Shown in pieces: positions 24,901 to 35,099 of a stretch of DNA of 64,000 nucleotides. The translations under genes were made by a program, and so were the position numbers. A model generated the notes under the pieces. It was given only the letters and a program-made list of their open reading frames with translations, did not search any database and was not told the origin of the DNA. The stretch spans positions 62,001 to 126,000 of the forward strand of contig BSBK01008836.1 in assembly GCA_027943335.1 (NCBI GenBank). The letters are read 5' to 3'. The stretch comes from Chamaecyparis obtusa. Its lineage: Eukaryota > Streptophyta > Pinopsida > Cupressales > Cupressaceae. The stretch's first letter is position 1. Every line of letters starts with the position of its first letter.

Positions 24901-25694
24901 CTACTCTTCTTCTCCCTTATTTCATCATTCATAACACTACAAACACCATTAACAGTGCTTGATTCTTTAACAAGTTTTTCCTGAACTGCCTTCCAGGCTT
25001 GTAATATGGACAGGGTCCAATAGCCCTCACAATCAATAATCTTCTCTTCTCCATTACTAGCCTTGGAATATTGATATTGCACAGTAGACTTGCAAAGAAA
25101 ACATCTGCACAATATCCTATCACCACACTGCATTGCACATGGATGATTTAAACTAAGGAAATGTTGCCAAGCATGTCCCCTGTCTATTGCCCCTTCACTG
25201 GATAATTTTAGCCCATTTTCTTTGTTTCCACCCTCCTCGAATGAGCCCGGAATGCTACCACAGCCTATAAAGCCACACGAAAGACAAACCCAGGTGCTTC
25301 TTGGCCAATCATCTTCAGGCTGCCACATGTCATTTGACCTGGACCTGCCCTTTTTTGTTGTGCTCTTACCTTTTCCTTTCTTAACTTTTTTATTTTTAGA
25401 ATCACTTTCATTTAATTTTGCACACCCCTTGCACTTCAGATCTTGACAATTTTCTATCCGTCTTACAAAAATCCTACAGTTCACCCCTTTACCCAAATGT
25501 TTGCAAGGTGCCCGTACGGAATCTATAGAATTTCCTTGTTTATCAGGGGCAGTACAGTCTGCATCTATCATAGGTGTATCCTCACTCATAGGTGCACATG
25601 GGGACAAATCAGACTCCAAAGAAGCAGTTGGCAATCTTCTGCCATTCTGCTTTGCATCGGCACCCTTATTTCCCTTCTTACTTTTCTTTGCCAT
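2091..25694 (-). CDS. Ubiquitin-specific protease (UBP1/UBP2, USP16/45-like), three exons
   Basis: Deubiquitinating cysteine protease that should remove ubiquitin from proteins. The proposed join is 25694-22865, 22756-22390 and 2337-2091, giving 3444 nt and about 1147 residues with no internal stop. In order: a Lys-rich N-terminus; a zf-UBP finger at about residues 64-205 with many Cys/His pairs ([25 protein letters not shown]); the Cys box [16 protein letters not shown] with catalytic Cys about 293; QQDSHELL near 400; two CxxC pairs (CCVCGF, WECDGC); a long acidic, Ser-rich insertion; the LIVHLKRF box; and the His box GGHYVAY with His about 1091, then WYYISD. The ATG at 25694 is the first Met of the open frame. 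Zf-UBP plus UCH order matches plant UBP1/UBP2 and animal USP16/USP45. All catalytic boxes are present, so it is probably functional. Exact orthology is not settled from sequence alone. Confidence 0.9.
3062..3285. repeat. Imperfect tandem duplication in the UBP intron
   Basis: Two degenerate copies of about 100 bp share ATTCTTTCCCTT, CCCTTGACAGCATAG, a TAATTT/AGAATGC stretch and a final GGGAG. The copies begin near 3073 and 3183. No coding potential or transposon ends were seen. Confidence 0.55.
3619..4659 (+). repeat. Copia 5' LTR, first part
   Basis: It starts TGTTGCAGAAATGAGC and aligns with the 3' LTR starting at 17552. It stops at the hAT insertion after ATATTTGA (4652-4659), and the matching LTR sequence resumes at 13037. 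Confidence 0.88.
4742..5707 (+). repeat. Solo LTR inside the hAT, 5-bp target duplication
   Basis: A 966-bp unit begins TGTTGAAC and ends TTTTAACA, flanked by perfect GTTAG at 4737-4741 and 5708-5712. Near its end is the CCTCTGCCAAGAGGGTTTTT-like stretch often seen at the 3' end of plant Copia LTRs. No internal retroelement domain or second LTR lies next to it, so it is a recombination remnant. Open frames inside it (for example 4910-5341) have no family resemblance and are probably chance. Confidence 0.82.
7399..8168 (-). repeat. 3' LTR of the gene-carrying element
   Basis: 770 bp, TGTTAAAG to TTTCAACA. It is nearly collinear with the copy at 10736-11548, differing by scattered substitutions and a shorter AT run. 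Confidence 0.87.
8244..8805. repeat. Minisatellite with ATCAAGTCACATGATATCC core
   Basis: About eight degenerate units of roughly 55-100 bp share the core ATCAAGTCACATGATATCC followed by ACCAT and a CATGGCATGTCCAC-like segment. The core itself is a near-palindrome around CACATGATAT. It lies close to the element's 3' LTR, and it also produces chance open frames. Confidence 0.72.
9185..9800 (-). pseudogene. Serine acetyltransferase gene fragment, frameshifted
   Basis: Read on the minus strand, one frame gives [19 protein letters not shown] followed by [16 protein letters not shown]. After a frameshift another gives [19 protein letters not shown] and [12 protein letters not shown]. These are the C-terminal part of the helical domain and the left-handed hexapeptide-repeat domain of plant serine acetyltransferase (SAT/SERAT), which makes O-acetylserine for cysteine synthesis. 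A weaker N-terminal match ([20 protein letters not shown]) extends to about 9800. Several frameshifts and stops are present, and the match ends before the later hexapeptide repeats. It lies inside an LTR element, so it is a captured copy. Confidence 0.8.
9808..10090 (-). pseudogene. Probable SEC31 (COPII coat) WD40 fragment
   Basis: On the minus strand, [18 protein letters not shown] and [14 protein letters not shown] resemble the first WD40 repeats of SEC31, where the usual pattern is a G-L-x-DG-x-I-x-(V/I)WN core followed by ALVA-L. An upstream piece ([14 protein letters not shown]) fits the preceding segment with an in-frame stop between. A TGA replaces the expected Trp. The identification rests on remembered family pattern over about 90 residues and is less sure than the serine acetyltransferase piece beside it. 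Confidence 0.5.
10091..10723 (-). other. Unassigned interior of the gene-carrying element
   Basis: Between the primer site and the SEC31-like piece, one minus-strand frame at about 10390-10150 reads in a protein-like way ([18 protein letters not shown], then [14 protein letters not shown]) with a few stops. It may be a third captured exon, but no family was recognised. Confidence 0.35.
10724..10735 (-). other. Primer-binding site of the gene-carrying element
   Basis: On the minus strand this reads TGGTATCAGAGC, an exact initiator-Met tRNA-type primer site touching the LTR. Confidence 0.82.
10736..11548 (-). repeat. 5' LTR of the gene-carrying element
   Basis: 813 bp. It is longer than its partner mainly because of an (AT)n expansion near 11422-11475. 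Its inner end is altered: AGTTAAAG where the other copy has TGTTAAAG. Confidence 0.86.
13037..13256 (+). repeat. Copia 5' LTR, second part
   Basis: It resumes with ATATTTGAGAATAATC and matches 18566-18790 of the 3' LTR through a stretch with a C-rich tract to CATATTCAAAA. The primer site follows immediately. Confidence 0.88.
13259..13270 (+). other. Copia primer-binding site
   Basis: TTGGTATCAAAG directly after the LTR resembles the initiator-Met tRNA site TGGTATCAGAGC used by most plant Copia elements, with small changes. Confidence 0.75.
13314..14290 (+). pseudogene. Copia gag, broken and SINE-interrupted
   Basis: The frame starts at an ATG at 13314 with an FNGSNYAY segment, is cut by the SINE at 13366-13540, and resumes as NYAY*KV*MQEYL, where two stop codons replace what are probably Trp and Arg. 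An open stretch at 13612-14223 shows the KLKSTHEG...VKQVIMQ pattern of the UBN2-type gag domain. A stop at 14221 is followed by a zinc knuckle ([16 protein letters not shown], one Cys changed to Tyr). It would have formed the virus-like particle shell; it is now non-functional. Confidence 0.85.
13351..13555 (-). mobile_element. tRNA-derived SINE with 15-bp target duplications
   Basis: A 175-bp insertion (13366-13540) is flanked by perfect copies of CTAACTATGCATATT at 13351-13365 and 13541-13555. Read on the minus strand, it begins with an A-box-like GCTTAATTGGTTAAAAG and a B-box-like AGCTCAAATCTC, the usual Pol III promoter of a tRNA-derived SINE, and ends in a short A-rich tail. It interrupts the Copia gag, so it inserted after that element. 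The SINE family was not identified. Confidence 0.82.
14256..15560 (+). pseudogene. Copia protease and integrase region, broken
   Basis: The protease site is degraded ([11 protein letters not shown], where DSGCSxHMTG is usual). The GAG-pre-integrase zinc site survives as WHQRMCHIN followed by CKEC. The integrase core follows as [17 protein letters not shown] and [15 protein letters not shown], then continues in other frames past 15345. Stops at about 14532, 15013, 15136 and 15343 break the reading frame. Confidence 0.86.
15950..17340 (+). pseudogene. Copia reverse transcriptase and RNase H, broken
   Basis: The longest open piece, 16183-17016, contains [31 protein letters not shown] and the active-site motif YVDD. 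RNase H follows after a frameshift near 17010 ([20 protein letters not shown], then LSTTEVKYI), with several stops to about 17340. This order after integrase defines the element as Copia rather than Gypsy. It is non-functional. Confidence 0.92.
17542..17550 (+). other. Copia polypurine tract
   Basis: AGGGGGAGA lies one base before the 3' LTR, the expected place for the plus-strand primer. Confidence 0.75.
17552..18790 (+). repeat. Copia 3' LTR
   Basis: This is an uninterrupted 1239-bp LTR, from TGTTGCAGAATTAAGC to CATATTCAACA. It has many substitutions against the 5' copy, so the insertion is old. It gives the template that proves the 5' LTR was split by the hAT. Confidence 0.88.
18791..22319. 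other. Rest of UBP intron 2, no gene seen
   Basis: Very AT-rich sequence with a (TA)n tract near 18885-18914. At about 20230-20700 there is a stretch with CCCTATAAAACACTTG and a run of GTGAGTGCGAGAGTGAG-like repeats that resembles an LTR promoter, but no LTR borders or partner copy were found. A C-rich stretch at 20909-21002 (CCCCATCCC-type) is also unexplained. Confidence 0.45.
22390..22756 (-). CDS. UBP exon 2 (LIVHLKRF box)
   Basis: This 367-nt exon carries LIVHLKRF and ends at a CCCAA|GTATGC donor. The start after GATGCAG at 22757 restores the frame left by exon 1 and gives a 108-nt intron with a pyrimidine-rich end. A stronger-looking acceptor nearer to exon 1 (TTTGCAG, exon from about 22811) would put the join out of frame. 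The left border is firm; the right border is a reading-frame argument. Confidence 0.8.
22865..25694 (-). CDS. UBP exon 1 (zf-UBP, Cys box, acidic insertion)
   Basis: This 2830-nt exon encodes the first 943 residues and ends after one base of the next codon at a CAAG|GTAGTT donor (GT at 22864-22863). It holds the zinc finger, the catalytic Cys box and the QQDSHELL motif. The open frame continues a few codons upstream of the ATG, but no earlier ATG is seen there. Confidence 0.88.
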
Positions 25695-28560
25695 AAATTC
25701 TCTATAGTCAAGAATCAAAGGTTGATATCAATTCTAATATCTTCATTCCCAAGCAACATATAATTTCTGCTTTATGATCCAGGTAAGAAAGAATGCCAGT
25801 TCTCCAATCCAATACTTGCACTGTTTGTTGCCAAACCCTATACAAACATTAACAGTGCAGTTAAAGACAAAATTGAAACAAAGGAGACCATTATTCTGTT
25901 CTATAGACCTGGAATTGAAGAAGTAAACGCATACAATGGGTGTAGAAATAATATGTTAAATATAAAGCTCTCAATTCCAAGACTACTGAAGTAGTGAAAG
26001 GTGCCAAAATTATTAAGGGCATGGAAGGTACGAAGAAGGTACAAAAGATATCATGCCAGGAATTTGCAAGTTACAAAGTAAGATAACAATTCTACAAGAA
26101 AGTTACATAAAGCTCCATATAGGGAGAACCTTCTACTGCAAAGAACAGTTATATACAAGAGAAAAAGAGACATAACTGTGCATTAAAAGATCTCACATTG
26201 TAGATTAAACCAGGAAGTTGAATGGTTTCTGAATATGAGGGTTTGATGCAGGAGCATGTGGAAATCAGCAGCCGATTAGCAATGGCATTTTTTGTTAACT
26301 AGACTTTTGCACCATGATTACAATTAATTTGAAACACAAAATGATTAAAAGAAAAGTTTCTACATGTGCACATAGTTAGAACCGATGTTACAATAAGGTA
26401 AGCACATCTAGAATTCAATGCAAAGGAGATTCATATTGATGAAACCTATTAATAATTATGATTAATTTGAAACACAAAATGATTAATGAAAAGTTTAAAC
26501 ATATATGCACATAGTTAGACCAATGTTATAATAATGTATGCACATTTAGAGTTTCCAATAAATAAGCACATTTAGAACTTCCATGTACTACACTTTACAC
26601 CACAATTATGATTAATAAGAAACACAAAACAATTAAAAGAAAACATACTTAGAAACGATGTTACAATAAGGTAAGCCCATTTAGAATTTCATGCAAAGGA
26701 GTTTCAAATATAGAGCTCAATGAAACCTATGCGTCGTGTAATTTAGAAGTGAGAAGGATGGGGACAAAATTAAGAAGGAAAATTGATAATGTCTATAATT
26801 GTGGATTATCAATGGGAAAAATATATAGAAATTGTCATTCAAGTTCGCTAGATAATTTTTTCTGTTAATATGTACTATTTTTGAGAATCCATTCACTTGT
26901 TGGTCGCCGAGCAGGGTTGGAAGGTAATGAGAAGTTAGATGGATTCAGAGGAGGGTAAAGATCAATAAATTGCCTATAAAGAAGGGAGATTTCATTCCAA
27001 GAAATCATTGCTACAGAGATTCAAATAAATTTGATTTGGAGAACACTGGATAATCTAACAGATTATGTTTGCAAACTAAGGGAAAGTTGAAATTGAAGAA
27101 GGAGAAGCTAAACCTGAAAAGAGAAAAATTCTATAGCAGATCTGGAAAAGAATGAAGTGAAGAAAAGGCAATAGACAGCAATAAAAAAAATATGATGAAA
27201 AAGGATTATCCCAAAACTTCAATTTTGGTGGAAGGTGTGTAAATGATCAAGGACGCATAAGATTACGAAGGAGCCAGGAAAAAGAGGCATATCAACATTT
27301 TTGCAACCTGCCTCGAAAGAAAGAAAATAGTTTCACAGGGAGTACGAAAACCTGACTGTGGAGAGATTTTTCTGCTGAAAAGTCTATCGTTCAAGAAAAT
27401 GATGATAAAGTTTCTACATCAATATATTGTATATTGTGTTATAGATTGCATATAGGGGAAGTCTAGTTTGGAATCCATGCAAAGAAACTTCTAATATAGT
27501 ACTTAAAGAAACTGTAATAATTTTGTAAAATACATGTGATGATTTATGAGTCAATCTTCATCAAAGCATATTTTAAAAGTATCGATTTATTAGAACCCAT
27601 CTCCCACAGCCATTAATAGTTCACTCAGCACTCATTGCATCTGCATGATGCTCACAGGGGTGATACATCCGAACTTCTTCTCAGGAGATTCTGGGATGTT
27701 CATTGTAAAGAAAAATGACCACCAAGCATGATCTGGAATGTCAATGCTTCAAAAAATTTATGCACACTTTTTTTTCAGAAACCGTGTTGTAACAAAATGA
27801 TAGATAGTAGATGCCCAAAACCTCTAATATGATTAAAAAGTTAATAATTAAAAAAAATCAAATAAATGCTGTTTCTGCTATTAAATGATTTTGTTGAGCG
27901 ATTACTTTTTGGGGATTCCATGTTCTTTCAAACTCGATATCACTTTATGAAACACGTTTCAAATCTACTATTCGAGATGTTGAAAGGCTCTAATGACTTT
28001 CAACCTATTTTTCCCCAATGGTTTAATCATTTATGCTAAATACAACCAACTTCAATTCCTACGCAGCTCAGAGTTTGGGCAGGGTTTTATATATTTCCCC
28101 TGCTTTTTCTCCCGGGATTTGAAATTCGGAATTGCTTTTTCATCAATAAATACATGCATATTTCAAACGACATTATGATCTAAATCATTTTGCAAGTAAA
28201 TAAATCCTGCGTTTAGGCCAATATAAATTACCTTCACTATCGGGATCCTTACTTGAAGCAGTTTCACATTTAAAAAAGGGCCAATTTCAGATTGTAATTG
28301 ACATATTCACTTGTCTTGGTACACTAAATGAACTGTAAAAATCTGCTCATTGTAGTTTGCTCTAATGGCTTTCCCGACCTGTGTCTACAACATTACAAAT
28401 AGATCTGCAGACGAAAATTTCCCTCGCCTGCATTGTTATTATTTTCTCAACATATGTAATAGATGGTTTGAAAATTTGAAGGCCTAAAGTGATTTCGTCC
28501 CTACAAATTTAGACAAATTCAATTTTCTGGACTCGCCTAGGGTTTCGTATTTGTGGGAGT
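25695..28560 (-). promoter_or_regulatory. UBP 5' leader and promoter flank
   Basis: Sequence upstream of the UBP ATG, without open frames of interest. Near 28530-28560 the minus strand reads ACGAAACCCTAGGCGAG, a pattern common in plant 5' untranslated regions, with a TTTATTTATT run just upstream. A transcription start there would require a spliced 5' UTR; nothing seen proves it. Confidence 0.3.
26311..26701. repeat. Three degenerate tandem units upstream of UBP
   Basis: Three copies of about 110-140 bp share ATTATGATTAAT, GAAACACAAAA, GCACATAGTTAG, GATGTTACAATAAGGTAAG and AATTTCATGCAAAGGAG-like blocks. The first and third copies are most alike. No transposon ends were recognised. Confidence 0.65.
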
Positions 28561-30860
28561 CACTCCCAATAAATAAATTTGGTTAATAAACAACTAAAAT
28601 AATATACTTATATTGATTTTTAATTTAATTTTTGGGTCTATTTTAAGAGAATGTTTTGATATAATGATATATTTACAAATGGTATATGTTTACTAAGTAG
28701 AGTTCATTTTCAATTTTTCACATATATTTACTTTTACTTGTGTGCATGCATTATTATGTACTTAACATTTATTGCATCATTTATGTTTGAATATACATTC
28801 TCTATCTATATATTATTGTTCACTAACATTGGATCAAGCTCACATTTGTGGATCTAATCCCTAAAATTCTAAATTCTAAATTAGCTAACTTCTATATGTT
28901 TTGCTAGTTGTCATGAGATTACTAGATGTGCACTTGTATTCAAAGAAATCCAATTACATTCATTTGACAACACTATTGATTATCATTCAAATTCAACAAA
29001 CATTTGCGAGGGAAAAATATTTCAAATGGTGCATTAAAAGGAATCAAAATTTGTATAATCATTATAAGGCACTTGCATCCCTAAAGATTGTTGTCCCCAA
29101 TTATTTCCTCAATCATAAAGTCAATCATTATTGAGGGTCAACCTAGAAGAACATAACCATTGTGATCCAATCATTCTTACTAGGTGTTTCTAAACACCGC
29201 TATTCCTTGACATTCAATAAAGCATATGCAATCAAGTAAATCAAATAGACTAGATATAAGAATTCAAAATAACCTAGACACATGGACTCAAACATAATGT
29301 ATGAATAGGTCAACACCGAAGTTTAGATAGACAGTGCATCTAAAATACCTATTTTCTACATCAAATTGTATGCCACGTCAAATATAATACATCATATCAA
29401 TTATATGGTTGATTGGATTGTTCTTCCACAATTACTTTCTACAATAGTATTTGATAATAAAGTACCACTCCAACAACTATCAAATAATTAATATAGGTTA
29501 ATTTGTTCCTATGTGTATGTATCTTATTAATTAGCTAGATTAATTCAAGGAAAATATTATTTTCCCTCACATGTTTGGTGTACCCATGGAATCCAACACC
29601 ACCCAAGGGTTTATTTTAGGGTTTATGCATTAACTAAGCTCAATATTTCTTAATTGCTCTTTTTTGTAATATTAGTACGGTTTATGTGTCTTCCATTGTT
29701 CTTTCGTTGATGTACATTTTCTTTTAGGATCTAAGCTTCATTATTTAGTATCATTTTGTGCACTCTACCTAACCTTGTCTATCCCATTAGGGTTTACATT
29801 TTAGGCCTAATATAACATTAATGTTTTTATTTTTTAATTTAAAATGAAATTTTGAGCTTTATCAAGTCATGTGTTCTATTTATATCACGAGATACATGTG
29901 ATCTTGATGCATTAAGGAGAGCTCATTTGAACCCTTGCATTGATGTCCCACTAATGGAATATATTTATTTTGATGCAAACATTGAGAACAACCTTGACAA
30001 TAATTGATATTATGATCATAATGGTCATATGGAAAACAAAAAAATTATAAGTGAGCTTTCTATTTTGGTTAATTGTAGAAATCCAACATAACTAACTAAT
30101 ATAATTCATGGTGCGCTCATCAAAAAAATATGTGCATTACTGATATTACATCTTGAACTACTACTAATATTGATTCATCTATTGTGATTGTTGTATCTAC
30201 CTTCTCCTACCCTCTATCGTTCATTTATCTTTTATCGTTATTGATTCCACCATCATTACTCGTAGTGTAACCCCTACTTATAATAGTGTGCCACCACATT
30301 GTCTTTATCCTTTCTTGACCTTCCATGTTTATTTTCGCCTTCCTCCTAACTATACCCCTTCTTGGATACATGCATCTCATATAATATATTACACAACTAT
30401 CATTATTTCATCTACCACTAGGCAACTTGTCAGCACCCATTTTTGTTTGTTATAGGTCTCCCTCCTCAAGTCTCTCCATCTATGCCCTTGTATGCACTTA
30501 ATTGTCATTTTTCCAATGTGTTTCTTTCCCAACCTATCACTTATTTCCTTCCCTCATACTTGTCACGGGTATTCATATGCATAAGTGGTCATTAACCTTC
30601 AATATTACCCTTTTATCTTACACCTTAAAGATTATTAATTCACAAGATAAATCAAGTGGAAATGATAATAGATACAAAACCACAAAGATCCAAAATGACT
30701 AAGGAAGGATGGTTTCAATATTCAACAAATTTCCAATGACCAAGATAGTGTTAAATTTGATGATGCTAGAAATACACATTATTGTGTTAAATTATTTCAA
30801 ATTCACTACACGTGGACTTTGTAGCATTGCAATATTTAATGTATGATTGCAAATATTATA
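28561..30860. other. AT-rich intergenic DNA, nothing recognised
   Basis: No coding region, RNA gene or transposon border is visible. Short frames lack family resemblance. Confidence 0.45.
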
Positions 30861-30879
30861 TATAAAATTTTCATGATAC

Positions 30880-30941
<62 letters not shown>

Positions 30942-30977
30942 GTATCATGAAAATTATATATATTATATATATATTCA

Positions 30978-31067
<90 letters not shown>

Positions 31068-31097
31068 TGAATATATATATAATATATATAATTTTCA

Positions 31098-31140
<43 letters not shown>

Positions 31141-31155
31141 CATATATATATAATG
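30861..31155. repeat. Long AT palindromes with TTTTCATGA arms
   Basis: A tract of (TA)n is framed by inverted arms: ATTTTCATGATACATTTC at 30867-30884 and GAAATGTATCATGAAAAT at 30937-30954. A second arm pair (TTCATGAAAATTATATA and TATAATTTTCATGAA) frames another (TA)n run at about 30973-31071, and ATTTTCATGATATATA follows. The whole stretch could form long hairpins. Isoleucine/tyrosine-rich open frames here are artefacts of the repeat. Confidence 0.88.
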
Positions 31156-32105
31156 ATCTTGGGGGACCACGTCCTTTGTATTATAGTCAATCAAAAAAAC
31201 ATTACATCATTGGGTAAGTGCAAGGAAGTGGAGGACCAAAAAGGGATCTTAAGTGACCTCTTTTCTTAAATAAAAAAGGTTAATCTTGGATGTGAAATTG
31301 ATGATAGTTACACTCAAAATTTGATGACAAGATAAGAATATGAATCATAGTGCTTTGAAACTACTTTCTACACTTTTATTTAAAAAAATATGGTGGATAC
31401 TAAGTGTTAAAAAAAAGGGGACCATAGAAAGCGGTCCTATTTTATCAAAAACTATAACACAAATTTGGTGTAGACCCCCTAAAATGTTTTAAAAATAGTA
31501 TTTCAAAAATTACCTTAGTGATAAATTAGCTAACACTATGTAGTTTATGATTTTATTACTATTATTATTTTAATGAACATTTAAAAAATTGAGCATGGTG
31601 ACACATTATTTTTTGGAAACTAGTATAAAGTGTTATGTGTGTGGAATAGAGTTTAGTTTCTAAAATATAATTTGTTTCAAATTTCAATAAATGAGAAAAA
31701 ACTAAGATCAAAACTAGTGTTCATATAGGTTTTTGACAAAAAAAATAGAGACATTAATAGCAAAAGATATTAAAGATCAAAAGCTTAACATAATTGAAAC
31801 ATGGAAAGCTTACATGATGAGAAAGCAAAGAGATAGTCTAACTTTATTATGGTATTTTTAACTTGATATCAACGGATGTGCAAAATTGATGGATAACACA
31901 CTTGATGTTATGTTATTTTCCTAAAACTTCCCAAAACTACATTTGTAATTGTTGACATGTAAGTCCAACCTATTGGCTTGGATGCTCAGGGAAAATCCAA
32001 CCCAAGGGTTAGAAGTTTCCAAGGAAAACAACAATGCAAGTTTGTTATAACATGCTCGTGTTATAATGTGAATGTCTTATAGCACGCTCGCATTATTGTC
32101 TATAT
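31156..32105. other. AT-rich intergenic DNA before the TRIM
   Basis: No gene seen. A short pair of related phrases (ACATGCTCGTGTTATAATG and GCACGCTCGCATTATTG) occurs at about 32050-32098. Confidence 0.4.
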
Positions 32106-32440
32106 TGTTGGAAAAATGGTCAGCACTCCCCTTGGGATTCATGACATGGCTTAACCACCTCTTGTGTCTTTTATAAGTCTAGTGGTTGTATCGGGCATTA
32201 ACAGGTCAATCTTTTGGTGCAACAACAACCACTACTTGTAACAAGTGGTATCAGAGCTTAGTCACATGTTTGAATCCCCTCGGGTAATGCTAAGGGGGAG
32301 ATTGTTGGAAAAATGGTTAGCGCTCCCCTTGGGATTTGTGACATGGCTTAAACACCTCCTATGTCTTATATAAGTCTAGTGGTTGTATTGGGCATTAACA
32401 GGTCAATCTTTTGGTGCAATGGAAACCACTACTTGTAACA
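32106..32440 (+). mobile_element. TRIM element, 335 bp, with 138-bp LTRs
   Basis: LTR copies at 32106-32243 and 32303-32440 (TGTTGGAAAAATGG to ACTTGTAACA) flank a 59-bp core that has a primer site TGGTATCAGAGCTTAG and a polypurine tract AAGGGGGAGA. The element is flanked by TATAT on both sides (32101-32105 and 32441-32445), although that sequence is low in complexity. It has no coding capacity, as expected for a terminal-repeat retrotransposon in miniature, which depends on proteins of other elements. Confidence 0.92.
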
Positions 32441-32490
32441 TATATATAGCATTTAAGTATCACTAGCATGTTTTGGGAATGGAAAAATGA

Positions 32491-32640
32491 TCATCTCTCC
32501 CTTGCCTTCTCTCTCTTTCTCCCACTCTCTACCTCTCTCTCCCTCCCTCCCACCCTACCTCACTCCCTTCCATCATCTTTCTACCAACCTCTCTCTTTCT
32601 CCCACCCTCACTCTTTATCTCTTTATACCATATTGAATTT
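32491..32640 (+). repeat. Polypyrimidine CT-rich tract
   Basis: About 150 bp of almost pure C/T on the plus strand (CTCTCTCCC, TCCCACCCT blocks). The Ser/Leu-rich frame it yields is a by-product of the repeat. Confidence 0.75.
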
Positions 32641-34544
32641 CTCAAAATAGGTCATAATGTTAGTGCATTATGGCTTAGTTGTGATTTAACCTAGACTTGA
32701 TCATTATTGAGCCATAATATGAGCATATTATGTCCTTTATGCGACCAAATGGTGGGTTTCCCACTATTTAGTCCCCCATATTTTTGCACTTACCCCACTT
32801 ACCCCATTTTTATTTATTGTGGGTAACCACAAACACCCAGATAATTATATTGAATAAGGGGCAATAAACAAAATATTGCATTATATTTTTTATATTGTCT
32901 ATATCCTATTGATTTTATATCAATGTATATTAAATATTCATTAAAATAATGTTAAGTATAACTAGAAAATTGTTATGATAGTATAGAAAACATTCACTTT
33001 CTACCTCGTCATTGGAATTGCCTAATATAAGAATGTTTTACGATGTAATTTTATTAATGAGGACCGACCTGGTAGCTTGTTTTAGAAACCACATGACTCT
33101 TGATACCTTCATTCACATTCAAGCCTCATTTGAATGGAAGGCCCATGATGATCAATAGCATTCATTATCTAATAATCAAACTATTATTTACTAGTGATGT
33201 CGCATCTAGCAATAATATCCCTATTCCATAAACAAAATCTAGTAGCATGTTTAACCATGTAATTTTATCAATTGTGACAATTCTCATGACTTATTTTAGA
33301 AACTATGTGCCTCTTGATGTTGCAAATATGAATACTTGGGTGTCATTGATGTCAAACTTGTTATCATTGATGTCAAATCTAGTTTGGAAGAAGTGTCCAT
33401 TAGTCTTCTTGTGTGTTTCAAAGTAATATAGTGATAATTGTGTACATATGTATTGGCATCAATGAACAAAGATCAATGGAGAAGTTTGTAGGTGTATCTG
33501 GATGTCTTAGGTGTTATCCAAAGTTTGTGAGAAGGTTCTAGGTGTAATCACCTAAAATTGGTCTAGTAGAACTTGAGCCCCCCTCTTTTGATCAAATTGC
33601 CTCAAAATAAATCCTAAATCTCAAACACATATTTACTAGACATAATTGTGCAAAGTAACCTTGAAAATCCCCTTTGCATAATTAAATCCTAAATATTATA
33701 TCAAGCTTATACTATGGTCTAGTTTATAGAGCTTTCATATTTATTTAATTGCTATAACATTCCTTTTAATACAAAGTTTCTACACTTTTATTAAAAGAAA
33801 ACATTCACATGTGTGCACATACTTAATCTTGATTAATTAGCAATTAAAAGGAATTTGTGCTTTCAAATTATTATTTTGTCTTGTTATACCTAACATTTCC
33901 CTTTACTCTTAATCCTCTCCACTCATCTATACCTAACGTTGCATCTCCTTCACTCTCATTTTGCCTCTTGATCTCAATCACTCATTCTTTCACCTCTTAA
34001 TCTTCACCATCCGTTCTCGAGGTGATTCCTTTAAAAGGAAGCTCTTCCTTGGCTCAGTGATCCTAATTTTTGCAATCTTGCCATCTTCCTATCTAGATCA
34101 TCTTATACTTTTGCATCTTACATTCTCTTGCATTCTTAGATTACTTTGCTCATTTGAATTCTTAATTTATCATAGTTTACTTCATTTCTAGCTTAATATT
34201 GCATTGTTAATCTAGTTTCATTTCTTGCATTGCTTCAAAAGTATATCTCTTTCACCTTAATTCTAGAATACTAGTTGCTTGCATTCATTTTAGCTTAATC
34301 TCTCATTCTAGCTTGTTATTCTTGCACTTTAACTTCACTTCTAGCTTTGCATTTACATATTGAATCTTCCATTTTGGAGTAGTCAAGTCACTAATCCTCT
34401 ATGCCAATTTGATGAGCATCATGAGAAGGATTAAACTCACTTCAACTAGGAAGATATGAGTTGCTTCTTGAGGTTTCATCTTCCATGGATTCCCTCAAGT
34501 GTAATGGTTCATAGAAGTGTGTCACACTTTTATCACACATTTTT

Positions 34545-34561
34545 TGGTGCCCACCGTAGGG
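34545..34561 (+). other. Gypsy primer-binding site
   Basis: TGGTGCCCACCGTAGGG directly follows the likely LTR end. It differs from the initiator-Met type used by the Copia-like elements in this window. Confidence 0.6.
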
Positions 34562-35099
34562 CTAGATTCTTGCATTTAGCTCTATTTTTCATTTTTTATT
34601 GCATTTTCATCACTTTGTTGTCGCAGGTTCGTAACTCTATTTTGCAGACCAGGAAAATCGTACGACATTCCATATCATACTTGGGTGATATTTTAGCATA
34701 CTACCAAGTGACCTTTTACAATTTCTGAAATATCATTCTGCTTCTCTAAGAAATATCGTCTCCCTTCTGGAGAAATATCACCATGTCTCTCTGAGGTATA
34801 TCGTTCTAAAGTGAAATATCATTTGTCTTCTTTAAGGTATATCATACAGATTTATGACAGACTGATAAAGTTTCACCTAGATTTAATTTTTATTACAGTC
34901 CAAGTCTTTTGCCAAGTTTTCTTGTTCTTCCTTGCATTTTTTGGATTTTATGGTTTTCTAACAACATTTAACAAGTGATCTTACAAGGCTATTGCTTTCA
35001 TTTTGCATACCTTTTGTGCCCTAACTTTTAGTTTTTTAGGATTTTCTTGCCAAAGAGATCAACATTTTCATGACTACTAATGCTTTGTGATGTAGGACG

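Noticed and set aside
22993..25763. Several plus-strand frames opposite the UBP gene
   Set aside because: They mirror the long minus-strand exon, and no plus-strand gene signal accompanies them.
30883..31269. Tyr/Ile-rich open frames on both strands
   Set aside because: They are translations of the (TA)n palindromes and have no protein-like composition.
32468..32650. Ser/Leu/Pro-rich frame
   Set aside because: It is produced by the CT-rich tract and has no start context or homology.
33318..33600. Start of a Copia LTR like the one at 3619
   Set aside because: The first 60 bases share TGTTGCA and TGTCATTGATGTCAA phrases, but similarity fades, and the primer site downstream is of Gypsy type.
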